Source of the DNA: Vibrio sp. Isolate34
GTDB taxonomy: Bacteria > Pseudomonadota > Gammaproteobacteria > Enterobacterales > Vibrionaceae
Length of the DNA stretch: 64,000 nt
Direction of reading: 5' to 3'
Assembly (NCBI RefSeq): GCF_022397915.1
Contig: NZ_JAKEUO010000004.1
Location: 62,001-126,000 of the forward strand
This document shows positions 20,130 through 28,700 of the stretch, piece after piece. The translations under genes and the position numbers were made by a program. The notes under the pieces were generated by a model. It worked only from the letters and a program-made list of their open reading frames with translations, ran no database searches and was not told where the DNA came from. Each line of letters begins with the position of its first letter. Position 1 is the stretch's first letter.

Positions 20130-20333
20130 TTAAAGCTCTTTGCTTGGGCCTACCGCACAGCGAAATTTACCACCAAAGCTTTCTGAAAGCTTCAGCCACT
20201 CTTCGACATTCATATTGAGGCGTTCAAGAATCCTGATTGCACCATAAATCATTTTTTGTCTTTTCTTCGGGATAAACACCACGTGGTATTTACCATCCCA
20301 TCGAGTATGAGACAGACTCTTATAGTCTCGCAT
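20130..20333 (-). pseudogene. IS200-type transposase remnant, apparently chimeric
   Basis: From the ATG at 20333 the first ~30 residues (MRDYKSLSHTRWDGKYHVVF, then IPKKRQKMIYGAI) match the N terminus of IS200-family Y1 transposases. The following residues RILERLNMNVEEWLKLSESF, then GGKFRCAVG, instead resemble the C-terminal extension of RAYT-like (REP-associated) transposase relatives. The HUH and catalytic Tyr regions that should lie between are absent. The join falls at GAI, a tripeptide common in the second family. Non-functional. Confidence 0.6.
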
Positions 20334-20409
20334 AGGTTGTTTCCTCTTTACTTTTGGTCGAGCAAAGAAGTTACACATACCGTTGTCACGGTCAAACCTA
20401 TGCGAGTCA

Positions 20410-20426
20410 CCCCAGCAGAGCTGGGG
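20410..20426 (-). repeat. IS200-type left-end hairpin
   Basis: CCCCAGCAGAGCTGGGG is a near-perfect palindrome about 80 bp upstream of the IS200-like ATG. Subterminal hairpins of this kind are recognised by IS200/IS605 transposases and can also insulate the element from outside transcription. Confidence 0.6.
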
Positions 20427-20470
20427 GTTTATCAATGTTTAATTACAGATATAAAAGAACCAAAAGCGCT

Positions 20471-21292
20471 TTATCTAAGTCTATTATATGCGATTTTTTT
20501 TAAAACTGGTGGAGAGATCCTTAAAATAAATAACGCAACTGTATGCATTAAATTAGACACATTAAGATTATTAAGCTTTTTAAAAGCATAAATTCTTGCA
20601 TTAAGATCATTCATAGCTTTTTTAAATCCGCGCCTTTGATGAAAATCATCATCAACTCTAAAATTCAGCAACGGTTCATTTAAATTAGCAAAGACTCTAC
20701 CATCTGCAATCAAATCAACCCATAAGTAGTAATCTTGTGTATTCATGAGTTCGGACTTATATCTGATACCTGATTTGAATATCGATTTCTTCATCATTAC
20801 AGATGGATGATTGAATGGGCATTTTTTGATAATTTTATTTACTAGCTTTTTATGGTTACTATCCATTGATTTATAAAATTTTTTTTCTCCAGAAGAAGAT
20901 ATTTCCCAAACATCTGTTCCTAAAACATCTACTTCAGGGTTTAATTCAAGAAATGAAACCTGTTTTTGAAACCTGTCCACCTCGCTGATATCATCCGAAT
21001 CCATTCTAGCTATATAATGAATATCTTCATCTAAAAGAGCAATTTCAATACAATCGTTCAGCCTTTGAGCTAAGCCCAAATTTAATTCATTAAAATGAAT
21101 GGACACATTGTCACAATTTTCATAATTACTCAATAGCATGTGAACGTCATCTCCCACAGGGCCATCAACTTGAATAATAATATGAAAGTTCACATAGTCT
21201 TGATTGATAATACTATCTAAAGATATTTTTAAATTATTAGCTAAATCAGATTTATATACTGACATGGCGACTGCGATTTTTTTATTTTTCAT
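20471..21292 (-). CDS. Family 2 glycosyltransferase (AmsE-like)
   Basis: 273 residues from MKNKKIAVAMSVYKSDLANN. The start at 21292 is chosen because the GT-A fold begins there and overlaps the upstream gene's stop by 11 bp. It has the nucleotide-binding VDGPVGDD, the DxD-like MDSDD in IARMDSDDISEVDRFQKQ, a CPFNHPSVMMKKSIF segment and the NTQDYYLWVDL acceptor region, all characteristic of AmsE/WaaV-type GT2 enzymes. It would add one sugar to a lipid-linked repeat unit at the cytoplasmic face. Donor and acceptor cannot be deduced. It is the last gene of the GT operon before the IS200 remnant. Confidence 0.85.
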   Translation of the reverse strand: MKNKKIAVAMSVYKSDLANNLKISLDSIINQDYVNFHIIIQVDGPVGDDVHMLLSNYENCDNVSIHFNELNLGLAQRLNDCIEIALLDEDIHYIARMDSDDISEVDRFQKQVSFLELNPEVDVLGTDVWEISSSGEKKFYKSMDSNHKKLVNKIIKKCPFNHPSVMMKKSIFKSGIRYKSELMNTQDYYLWVDLIADGRVFANLNEPLLNFRVDDDFHQRRGFKKAMNDLNARIYAFKKLNNLNVSNLMHTVALFILRISPPVLKKIAYNRLR

Positions 21293-22550
21293 AATTAAAA
21301 TTAACCTTATACATCCTTCGCGAACCACCATGAACTGAATCAACATAGATGCAATTAAATTCAGGATCCCATTTAGGATGTAAATCACATCTTGTTTGAT
21401 TATTGTATTTTAATGGTTCAAAAAACTCTGCAATCATTTTCACCTGATTAAGATTAGTGTCAACCAATAATAAATGTTTCATTCTTGACTTATCAGGGTA
21501 TGTATCAGTTATAAATAAACCATCACCAATATAAGTTGGATGTCCATCACCATATTTATCTAATTCACTAATATCAACCCTTATGAAATTTTTCTTAAAA
21601 ACTTCAATAAAGTAATATCCATTAATACCATTATGCTTCATATAGGCAAGAAGTGTATTAGAATCAACCCAGCAATAATGACTAATCATTCCTGAATCAG
21701 AAATTAAATCTAGCTTTGATGGATCATTAATATTAACTATAAACAGTCTATCAACCCTAACACCATTACTGGTGTAAGCTCTATGTAAAAAAACAGCATT
21801 AACTCCGTCTTTTGAAATCATAATGTGATTAAACTTCTGAGAAGAGTAATCAGCGTTGAAATTCAGAGGGAATTTTTTATTTAATGTAACAAGATCAATA
21901 ACAACTTCACTACTACGATTATAATTAACTTTTATAATAGATTGATTTTTAAAATCTATATTCCCCCAAGCTTCTCTTGAAAAATATGCGTAATCAGGAC
22001 GAAGGAAACTTAATGGTCGATAATCTAACGATAAATAGAAGTCGTTATAATAAGAATCATAAACAGGGTGCTCTAATATTTCCTCATCTTTCGTGAAAAC
22101 ATTTACAACTTTTGCTCTGATTGAATTATCAACAATGTCATTAAAAATAATATTACTATCAGATATCCATTGTAATTTTGAACCTTGCTGCCAATTAAAA
22201 GCCGATGTTTCTACTTTAAGTAAAATAGAGTCATTTTTGACATTCTTAACAACAACAAAACATGGTTCTTGCAAACCCAAGGTATCCAGTGGGTTTAATG
22301 TCGTTGGAATTGATGTAGAATGAAATAGTTCAAAGTCTCCTTTTCTTGGATTATTGTCGTAATAACCGAAAAATGTTTCATTCTTGCAGTCATCAATGAC
22401 ATCAAGATTAAATTTAGACTTAAAATTGTACTTCTTTTTGTAAATTAAAAAGTTAACTCTCTGATATATATTTTTTGCTATTCCCTTTATAGCTGGGTTT
22501 TTACTTAATAAAGAAGCAAATTTACGTTCAAATACATTAAAATTAGCCAT
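21282..22550 (-). CDS. Predicted beta-propeller protein of the polysaccharide cluster
   Basis: A 422-residue protein with no signal peptide or membrane segment. It has repeated strand-turn-strand units with WD40/TolB-like phrases: GSKLQWISDSNIIFND near 125, HYCWVDSNTLLAYMKH near 300, GDGHPTYIGDGLFITDTYPD near 335, and RCDLHPKWDPEFNCIYVDS near the C terminus. The last resembles the HPxWSPDG pattern of propeller blades. I infer a 5-7-bladed propeller. No catalytic motif was recognised. It overlaps the glycosyltransferases on both sides by a few bases, so translation is coupled and a role in modifying or recognising the repeat unit is likely. The exact role is unknown. Confidence 0.6.
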   Translation of the reverse strand: MANFNVFERKFASLLSKNPAIKGIAKNIYQRVNFLIYKKKYNFKSKFNLDVIDDCKNETFFGYYDNNPRKGDFELFHSTSIPTTLNPLDTLGLQEPCFVVVKNVKNDSILLKVETSAFNWQQGSKLQWISDSNIIFNDIVDNSIRAKVVNVFTKDEEILEHPVYDSYYNDFYLSLDYRPLSFLRPDYAYFSREAWGNIDFKNQSIIKVNYNRSSEVVIDLVTLNKKFPLNFNADYSSQKFNHIMISKDGVNAVFLHRAYTSNGVRVDRLFIVNINDPSKLDLISDSGMISHYCWVDSNTLLAYMKHNGINGYYFIEVFKKNFIRVDISELDKYGDGHPTYIGDGLFITDTYPDKSRMKHLLLVDTNLNQVKMIAEFFEPLKYNNQTRCDLHPKWDPEFNCIYVDSVHGGSRRMYKVNFNYEK

Positions 22551-23418
22551 GTTTATATCCTACAAGTGCAAGGCATGAACCAAAAATGAATTTCAATGCT
22601 CTTAAGCTTGGACGTATTGCAAAAGAAACAATCGAAAATTGCAATGACTTAAGAGGCTTTCCTACATTTAGAGCTTTACTCACCAACTGATACAGATTTG
22701 ATTTGAATTTTTTTATATCTTTATCATTCAAACCTGGTGAATACTTCTTTAATAAATAAGAAGCCGCAATTTCATGCCTACCATCATTTGAACGACTAAT
22801 CTGTTTTCCTTTCTTTCGAAATACTGTATAGATCACACTGTTTTCACCATCATATACAGCTGTACCTAATGTGAGCAGCCGTATCCACAAATCGTAATCT
22901 TGGAAACATGGTAATTCAGGGTCAAAACCATTAACTTTTATAAAGTCATCTTTTCTTATAGCTACTGACGACGTAGACCCAATATGATTACAACTCAAAA
23001 TATCGGATAGAGAATACTCTTCACTTCCCGGTTTGATATTTCTGAATGGTTTATCAAGATCTGTATCCCATACGACTTTTTTACCAGAGAAAACAATGAC
23101 TGTTTCTTTATTCTTAAGCAATGAAAGTTGTTTCTTTACTTTTCCATTTTCCCATGAATCATCATCGTCCAGAAACATGATGCATTCATTATTTGACTCT
23201 GCTACGCCAATATTTCGACTCACAGCACCTCCCTTAGAGAAGGAATTTCGTATAACTTTTATTCTACTATCGAGAAAAAGACTACTAACATCAAAGTCAG
23301 AAGCATCATCCACAATGATTATTTCATCATGATCATTTAATTGAATTAAAACGCTATCAACAGCCCTTTGAAGGAGTGATATTCTATTTTTTGTTGGAAT
23401 TATAACTGAAACTTTCAA
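22543..23418 (-). CDS. Family 2 glycosyltransferase
   Basis: A 291-residue GT-A enzyme. It starts KVSVIIPTKNRISLLQRAVD, with IIIVDDASD for nucleotide binding, the DxD-type metal site FLDDDDSW near residue 88 and the acceptor-side FDPELPCFQDYDLWIRLL motif. The C-terminal ~40 residues are hydrophobic and basic and may touch the membrane. It would transfer one sugar to the growing repeat unit. It overlaps the propeller gene by 8 bp at its 3' end, and its start overlaps the end of an acyltransferase fragment, showing that an intact acyltransferase once preceded it in the operon. Confidence 0.88.
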   Translation of the reverse strand: MKVSVIIPTKNRISLLQRAVDSVLIQLNDHDEIIIVDDASDFDVSSLFLDSRIKVIRNSFSKGGAVSRNIGVAESNNECIMFLDDDDSWENGKVKKQLSLLKNKETVIVFSGKKVVWDTDLDKPFRNIKPGSEEYSLSDILSCNHIGSTSSVAIRKDDFIKVNGFDPELPCFQDYDLWIRLLTLGTAVYDGENSVIYTVFRKKGKQISRSNDGRHEIAASYLLKKYSPGLNDKDIKKFKSNLYQLVSKALNVGKPLKSLQFSIVSFAIRPSLRALKFIFGSCLALVGYKHG

Positions 23419-23612
23419 AGTAACCTCTATAAGTTTGTGATTTAACGATTTTAGAGTTAAGAAAATAATTATTTAAGATTCTTTGCCAAAACAACTCAAT
23501 ATAGTGATAAGAAGCATAGGATATACATATAACTACAAAGAGATACGGAATAAAGATTAAATCATTCCACATATCCACGGAAAAATCATGAACTTCCCCG
23601 TCAATAAAGGCT
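23384..23612 (-). pseudogene. C-terminal scrap of an acyltransferase-3 (OafA-type) gene
   Basis: An open frame without a proper start encodes FIDGEVHDFSVDMWNDLIFI, then PYLFVVICISYASYHYIELF and WQRIL. The last membrane segment with SYxxIExxxxR/Q is the hallmark of acyltransferase-3 O-acetylases, which decorate O-antigens and capsules. The roughly 300 residues that should precede it are gone, replaced at about 23612 by ISAs1-family sequence. The strain has probably lost an O-acetyl group that related strains carry. Confidence 0.65.
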
Positions 23613-23808
23613 TGCCAGAACCTTTAAAAGATACTCACAATTCATCGCACACATCGCTCTTTTATGTTTAATGCTCGCTTTGAGAGTCGTTTCACTCTTC
23701 AGCATGTTTAAGCACATCTGCCTGATCCTTGCGAAATTTTCTGCACCTTCTTCTGCTCGTTTTCGGCTGGCATCCTCACCAAAAGCGGTGTCTAACGACC
23801 AGTGCATC

Positions 23809-25114
23809 CAGGGCAAGATTACGAAGCCCCTTGCCCTGCAAGGACTTGCGAAAGGTAGCTATTGCTACGGTTTGCTTTTTTCTGCTTTCTTTTGATCCCT
23901 GCTTTGAAGCTGGCTTCTTCCGTCAGCAGGTTTAAAGCTATATGCCTTATAACTGCTAAATTCTCACCCGCTTGCTCTCGACGTATCCGACATTCATCTT
24001 CTTTAAAACCTACGTCTAATCGCCAGTGCATCTGATTTTCGATGCTCCAATGTGCTCGCGTGCTCTCTAGTAAAGCTTTAGCCGTCAGTTCTGCTGAGCT
24101 TATGTAGTGCTTTATTTGCATTGTTTCTGCTGGCTTATCACCTTCTTGACGAATTGAAACGACCATACCAATTGTGGAGAGTACCGCCCAATCAAGCGCT
24201 ATATCGCCTAAGAAATCTGTATTGTGAACAACCATACTCAAACGTGTTTCTGTACGACCATGCCCTTTCTCTTGAGTGACGTATTTATCCCCTTCAAAAC
24301 TATTAAGCATACTAGAATTAAACACTTGGCTAATCGCTTGCTCCAATCGTTTTTGATTACCTTTTACCGCTAAGAGGTAATCTGCATCTTGGGCGACTAT
24401 CTTTTCTGCTATATCCTTCTGGCACCCCATAGCATCAATCGTCACTAAACAGCCTCGCAAGGAAAGCATTTCAAGCAGTTCGGGGATCGCTTTTATTTCA
24501 TTGCTTTTATCCGCAGTCTTAACTTGTCCCAGTACAACTTGGTTTGCCGCACTAAAGGCACTAACCATATGGATTGCACCACAACGCTTGTCTTTGTTGT
24601 ATGTGCCTCTGAGAGTTTTGCCGTCGATAGCAATCACTTCACCCTCTGTCGCCTCATGGCAATCTTTCATCCATGCTGTGAAGCATCGTTGTAACTGCTT
24701 AGCGGAGATAAGATTAATAACTCTGGCAATGGTATCGTGTACTGGTATGCCTTGGTTGAAATCACCATACTGTCTAAGCCATTCCAAGTTATCTTCACCA
24801 AAATCTTCAATATCCTCCCAACCTTCAGCGCCAGCAATCACTGCTGAAATGGTTAAAAAGATAATATCGGTTAGCGTGTGCTCTATTTTCCCAGCTTGGC
24901 GAGGGTCTTGAATAACTGAAATATGGTCCAAAAGGCTTAATCCATTCATTAGGCTAAATATCTACTGTTAAAAGACAGTATATGATCACACCTAAATTTG
25001 ATCATCAAATCGATCTTGGATGTATTGAGATTATTGTGAATTCAGTATCTAATTAGTTAAATATGACTTCACGTCATCCCTTATTCCATAAGGGATTTTC
25101 ATGATCTTGCCCTG
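23809..25114 (-). mobile_element. Complete ISAs1-family insertion sequence (element 2)
   Basis: 1306 bp bounded by inverted repeats: CAGGGCAAGAT at 23809-23819 and ATCTTGCCCTG at 25104-25114. It encodes one intact transposase. The flanking bases (AGTGCATC on one side, GCCTTGTT on the other) do not form a target duplication, and the flanks are two distant parts of another transposase gene. This fits an adjacent deletion after insertion. Confidence 0.8.
23819..24949 (-). CDS. ISAs1-family transposase, intact
   Basis: A 376-residue DDE transposase of full family length. It has the N-terminal DHISVIQDPRQAGKIEHTLT, IIFLTISAVIAGAEGWEDIE (the H-repeat-associated N domain), the first acidic site AIDGKTLRGTYNK, VTIDAMGCQKDIAEKI, YLLAVKGNQ and the final HWSIENQMHWRLDVGFKEDE that carries the catalytic Glu. 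All key motifs are present, so this copy may still be active. It reads almost to the right inverted repeat, which is usual for the family. Confidence 0.93.
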   Translation of the reverse strand: MNGLSLLDHISVIQDPRQAGKIEHTLTDIIFLTISAVIAGAEGWEDIEDFGEDNLEWLRQYGDFNQGIPVHDTIARVINLISAKQLQRCFTAWMKDCHEATEGEVIAIDGKTLRGTYNKDKRCGAIHMVSAFSAANQVVLGQVKTADKSNEIKAIPELLEMLSLRGCLVTIDAMGCQKDIAEKIVAQDADYLLAVKGNQKRLEQAISQVFNSSMLNSFEGDKYVTQEKGHGRTETRLSMVVHNTDFLGDIALDWAVLSTIGMVVSIRQEGDKPAETMQIKHYISSAELTAKALLESTRAHWSIENQMHWRLDVGFKEDECRIRREQAGENLAVIRHIALNLLTEEASFKAGIKRKQKKANRSNSYLSQVLAGQGAS

Positions 25115-25347
25115 GCCTTGTTGGCGGTAATCTGGAATGATATCAAAATGCATAAATGGGTGCTGGTTACTCATAGTTAGACCTCCAATTTTTCTATGGA
25201 GGTATTAGAAAACACTGAAAATGCTCTACAAATTGATCATCGGGCAATTGATTGTTATGTGATAATGCTAACTAGTGAACTTCAAAAATTGAGAACTCAA
25301 TACGCCACGAACCCTTTAAACATGTGCATGTTGATGATTTTTCCCTG

Positions 25348-25487
25348 GCTTGTGAAATCATAGCCTGACTCCAGTTTTCAGAAGCCAGTAAAATAGCCTT
25401 AATACGGTCACGCACTCGACCATCACGAGTAGAATCGTGCATTTGTTCGAGTTGTAATTTCTGTTGAGGAGTCAGTGTAATTTTCAT
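25348..25487 (-). pseudogene. N-terminal fragment of an IS630-family transposase
   Basis: From the ATG at 25487: MKITLTPQQKLQLEQMHDST, then RDGRVRDRIKAILLASENWS and QAMISQA, the N-terminal HTH of IS630-family transposases. At 25347 the frame runs into the CAGGG end of an ISAs1 element and terminates shortly afterwards. No catalytic domain follows anywhere in the window. Confidence 0.7.
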
Positions 25488-25529
25488 GGTGCATAGCATG
25501 ATCCTGATTCTAAATAAAATCAAGCATCT

Positions 25530-26771
25530 TCAATGATCACGGGTATATAACATTAAATCAAGTGAAACCCTTATGGTGAAAATTAACGTGATAAAAAAAA
25601 CTAACGCTTGAAAGTAATTAAGAAATGGAACAAACCAACCATGGAACAAAAACATAACCATTAAGAGCCAAGTTAGCTCAACAATATATGTTTTATTGAC
25701 GTCAATGACTTTTGATAAAATTACCGATGCAAAGACTAATGCAATTATAATAGCAAAGACACCTATGAAACTAAGCCCCAAAAGAGGAATATAACCAACA
25801 AAACCAATCTGGGTCGACCAATCAGTTAAACCATTTATATGATATGCTAAGATACTTTGGATAGTTTCGTTTCCAGATAAATCTCCGTGAAAGACTTTAA
25901 TTAAAAACTTAATTAACCAATGATTAACGAACGTTGGAATGTAATCATTTGCTATTAACAGTTCGGTCAACTGAAACCAATTTTCAAAAATATATTGAAC
26001 ATTAGCAACCTGTTGAAATCTTTCAACTGTTCTATTAAAAAATATAAAGTAAGCTTCAAGATAATTACCATAACTTAGAATATAGTTATTTGCAGTTGTT
26101 AAAAGACTATTTGAACCTGATATTGCATGTTGCATAAAAATGAATTTCGCCATTCTTATAAATGGCGAAACCAACAAAATCACTAAACTTAAAAATATGA
26201 TCTGGGTATATCCACTTCTTTTTTTTATGTTATATCTATATAATAAATACAAAAAACCCATCCACATTAACTGCGCTGACTGGCCGCTAATTATATTGGT
26301 AATCAGATAAAGCACTAATATGACGTTAAAAAAATAATTCCTATTCCCTATTCTATAAAATAAGTATATTGCAATTAAATATACAGGCTGGAAAATAGAT
26401 AAGAAATAGAAATTAAATTTATTCCCACCAGAATCATCTACTGAAACCCCAGCTATACCTGTACTATAAATAGAAGTATTAATCATATAAAGGACAGTTA
26501 TACTTAATATGATAATATCGAGAATATATGATTCTACATATTTTAACCCAATTTTAAAGCTTACCTTACTACATAAACTGAACAATATGCAGAAAAAAAC
26601 AAGGGACAATAAAACACTAGCTAAAGAATAACTCATAATATATGGGTCAGTTTTAAAAAAGTGTTTAAAGTCCCCACCTAAAGTACCAGTCTTTATAAAA
26701 TAGTAAGATAGATAAACATTAGAAAATATATACAAAAAAAGAATATACTTCCTATGAAAATAATTAATCAT
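25530..26771 (-). CDS. wzy: Putative O-antigen/capsule repeat-unit polymerase Wzy
   Basis: About 413 residues with 10-12 hydrophobic segments and a long hydrophilic stretch in the second half (about residues 215-330), the usual topology of Wzy polymerases. Sequence conservation is low in this family, so topology and context carry the call. It lies with Wzx, glycosyltransferases and Wzc, and no other Wzy candidate exists in the window. The ATG at 26771 overlaps the preceding gene's stop by 8 bp; an in-frame ATG at 26786 is also possible. Wzy joins lipid-linked repeat units in the periplasm. The gene is very AT-rich. Confidence 0.7.
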   Translation of the reverse strand: MINYFHRKYILFLYIFSNVYLSYYFIKTGTLGGDFKHFFKTDPYIMSYSLASVLLSLVFFCILFSLCSKVSFKIGLKYVESYILDIIILSITVLYMINTSIYSTGIAGVSVDDSGGNKFNFYFLSIFQPVYLIAIYLFYRIGNRNYFFNVILVLYLITNIISGQSAQLMWMGFLYLLYRYNIKKRSGYTQIIFLSLVILLVSPFIRMAKFIFMQHAISGSNSLLTTANNYILSYGNYLEAYFIFFNRTVERFQQVANVQYIFENWFQLTELLIANDYIPTFVNHWLIKFLIKVFHGDLSGNETIQSILAYHINGLTDWSTQIGFVGYIPLLGLSFIGVFAIIIALVFASVILSKVIDVNKTYIVELTWLLMVMFLFHGWFVPFLNYFQALVFFITLIFTIRVSLDLMLYTRDH

Positions 26772-27684
26772 CACGCTGTAGCACACTGTAGTCTAATTGA
26801 AACCTTTTAAAAACAGAGGTTATTTGAACGTCATTTTCATTATTTCTAACATTTGATAGAAATAATCCTATATCCTGGCTTCCATCTATTTCAAAAAACT
26901 CTTCATTAAAATTCACATTACGTTCTACAACTTTAGACTTGAAGTGATTAATTGTTGTCATAGCTTTAAACCAAACATCATCCGCTTTAGGTGCTAATTT
27001 TGTAAATTCTTGGACTGAACAAGTTAATTTATTCAAAGAACCTTTAGGGTAAAATACACCACCAATCCCTGTTGGGAAAATCTCAAATCCTGGTTCATAT
27101 TTTGAAATTTTTTGCTTCCATTTACAATATGGATTAACTTTACTATTTTCGTCAAATGTTATCTGGTGCCCACGATTACATAATACAACACCAGGAGATA
27201 CTTTACTTTCCAATACAAACCTATCAACGAGGTCAATAGGATAAATTATATCGTCATCAACTGTGATGATATCCACAATATCGTTATCAATGACACTTAA
27301 AGTTGGAATTAATTTTTTATATGAACGAAAGTTTTCACAATATCTTATTTCTAGCCCTCTTTCTTTCTGTCTAATTAATGCGGCGGGTAAATTTATATCA
27401 CTAAATTCATCTTTATCCAGCCATAGTATGATTCTATCAGCCTTTCTTGTTTGAGCACCTAATGATTCAATAGTAATATGGACCGTATTAATTCTTTTGC
27501 TATATGTCGTTAAACTAATTACAACACCGTTACTTTCAGCGTTATCACTAACTAAAGGCTCAAATGATGATAATACCGAGTTACTTAAATGCTCATAACG
27601 TAACTTATAGCTAATTAAATTACTATTATTAATCAACTGTTTAATAACTTGAATGAATTGTTTCTTCTTAACACTAATACTCAT
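26764..27684 (-). CDS. Glycosyltransferase, GT-A type
   Basis: 306 residues from MSISVKKKQFIQVIKQLINN. The start at 27684 overlaps the upstream stop as ATGA. The core GVVISLTTYSKRINTVHITI, IESLGAQTRKADRIILWLDK, the metal-binding VDDDIIYP near residue 143 and FEIFPTGIGGVFYPKGSL form a glycosyltransferase with a DxD centre, of a type often annotated 'hypothetical' in O-antigen clusters. It would add one residue to the repeat unit in the cytoplasm. Specificity unknown. Confidence 0.7.
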   Translation of the reverse strand: MSISVKKKQFIQVIKQLINNSNLISYKLRYEHLSNSVLSSFEPLVSDNAESNGVVISLTTYSKRINTVHITIESLGAQTRKADRIILWLDKDEFSDINLPAALIRQKERGLEIRYCENFRSYKKLIPTLSVIDNDIVDIITVDDDIIYPIDLVDRFVLESKVSPGVVLCNRGHQITFDENSKVNPYCKWKQKISKYEPGFEIFPTGIGGVFYPKGSLNKLTCSVQEFTKLAPKADDVWFKAMTTINHFKSKVVERNVNFNEEFFEIDGSQDIGLFLSNVRNNENDVQITSVFKRFQLDYSVLQRDD

Positions 27685-28700
27685 ATACAACACTTCTTCA
27701 CGAAACCAATAATTAACTGCTTAAGCAGATTTGAAATTTTATAGGCATCAAACTTATAATGGCACCTATAAGCTTTTTTTAAGTACTTAAAAGCAAGCCC
27801 AATTTTTAGAAACCTAAAACACGCAAGAGAAGTTCTATAGTATTCATCCGCACATTTATGCTTACTCAGCTCATTAATGTTTGGATATATTTGTTCTAAA
27901 TTACTAATCACATGAGAAAATGACTCGTTAAATTTCAATCTATTATTTAAGTTCAGTTGGTTTCTTTCAGACCATGAACCAGAACTATGAACACGATAAC
28001 AACTCATAAATTCAGAAGATACATATATGTTTTCGCCATTAATACAGGAAAAAACCTCAAAGAAAAAATCACCGATTGGTGATTTTTTGTACAACCAATC
28101 AGGTATTTCTCTTAAAACATTGATATCTATAAAGTAAGAAGCAGTAGGTATGAGCTGTCCTTCACTCATAAAGACATCATCTAATGTATACAATTCATCA
28201 TGCTGAAAGTTCCATTTTGATTTGACGATTTCATTTTCATTTAAACAGTAAGCACCATGAGCAACCATCTTATAATTACTATGTAACGCAACATTAAGTT
28301 GTTTTGATAGCTTTCTTTTATCTGTCCAAAAATCATCCCCTTCACAGATTGCGACATAATTCCCCGCAGCCGCTGCAAAACAATTCTCTAATGGTTTTAA
28401 TGGGTATATTGAGTATTGGTTTTCATCTTGTGTTATAAGTTTAATAATATCTGGGAATTTATTTTTCAACTGAATTAATAATTGAAGAGTACCATCAGAT
28501 GATTTATCATCATGAATAATAACTTCAAATTTATACTCTACTTCTTGAGCTAAAAAAGATTTAACTGCAGACTCAATATAATCCACTTGATTATAACTAG
28601 TACAAACAATAGATACATAAACTCGATCTGTAAAATGCCAATGCTTCATTATTTCAGATTGACTATCTGGACAATCAATTAATATCTCATCTATTTTCAT
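27681..28700 (-). CDS. Family 2 glycosyltransferase
   Basis: A 339-residue GT2 enzyme. YVSIVCTSYNQVDYIESAVK starts the GT-A domain near residue 28, followed by VIIHDDKSSDGTLQLL, the DxD-type CEGDDFWTDKRKLSKQ and a C-terminal helical extension. It overlaps the acetyltransferase gene by 14 bp and the next glycosyltransferase by 4 bp, so all are co-translated. It adds one sugar to the lipid-linked repeat. Donor not deducible. Confidence 0.88.
   Translation of the reverse strand: MKIDEILIDCPDSQSEIMKHWHFTDRVYVSIVCTSYNQVDYIESAVKSFLAQEVEYKFEVIIHDDKSSDGTLQLLIQLKNKFPDIIKLITQDENQYSIYPLKPLENCFAAAAGNYVAICEGDDFWTDKRKLSKQLNVALHSNYKMVAHGAYCLNENEIVKSKWNFQHDELYTLDDVFMSEGQLIPTASYFIDINVLREIPDWLYKKSPIGDFFFEVFSCINGENIYVSSEFMSCYRVHSSGSWSERNQLNLNNRLKFNESFSHVISNLEQIYPNINELSKHKCADEYYRTSLACFRFLKIGLAFKYLKKAYRCHYKFDAYKISNLLKQLIIGFVKKCCI

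Larger units (their letters stand above)
23613..25347 (-). mobile_element. ISAs1-family element 1, gutted by element 2
   Basis: The outer remnant begins on the minus strand with CAGGGAAAAATC at 25347. A transposase N terminus (MSNQHPFMHFDIIPDYRQQG, ATG at 25174) is followed directly by element 2 at 25114. On the far side, 23808-23613 encodes a C terminus of the same family (MHWSLDTAFGEDASRKRAEE to YLLKVLASL). About 270 residues between these pieces are missing. The right inverted repeat is also lost at the acyltransferase junction. It interrupts an IS630-type gene on its left. The left-end call is inferred from the CAGGG start. Confidence 0.6.
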
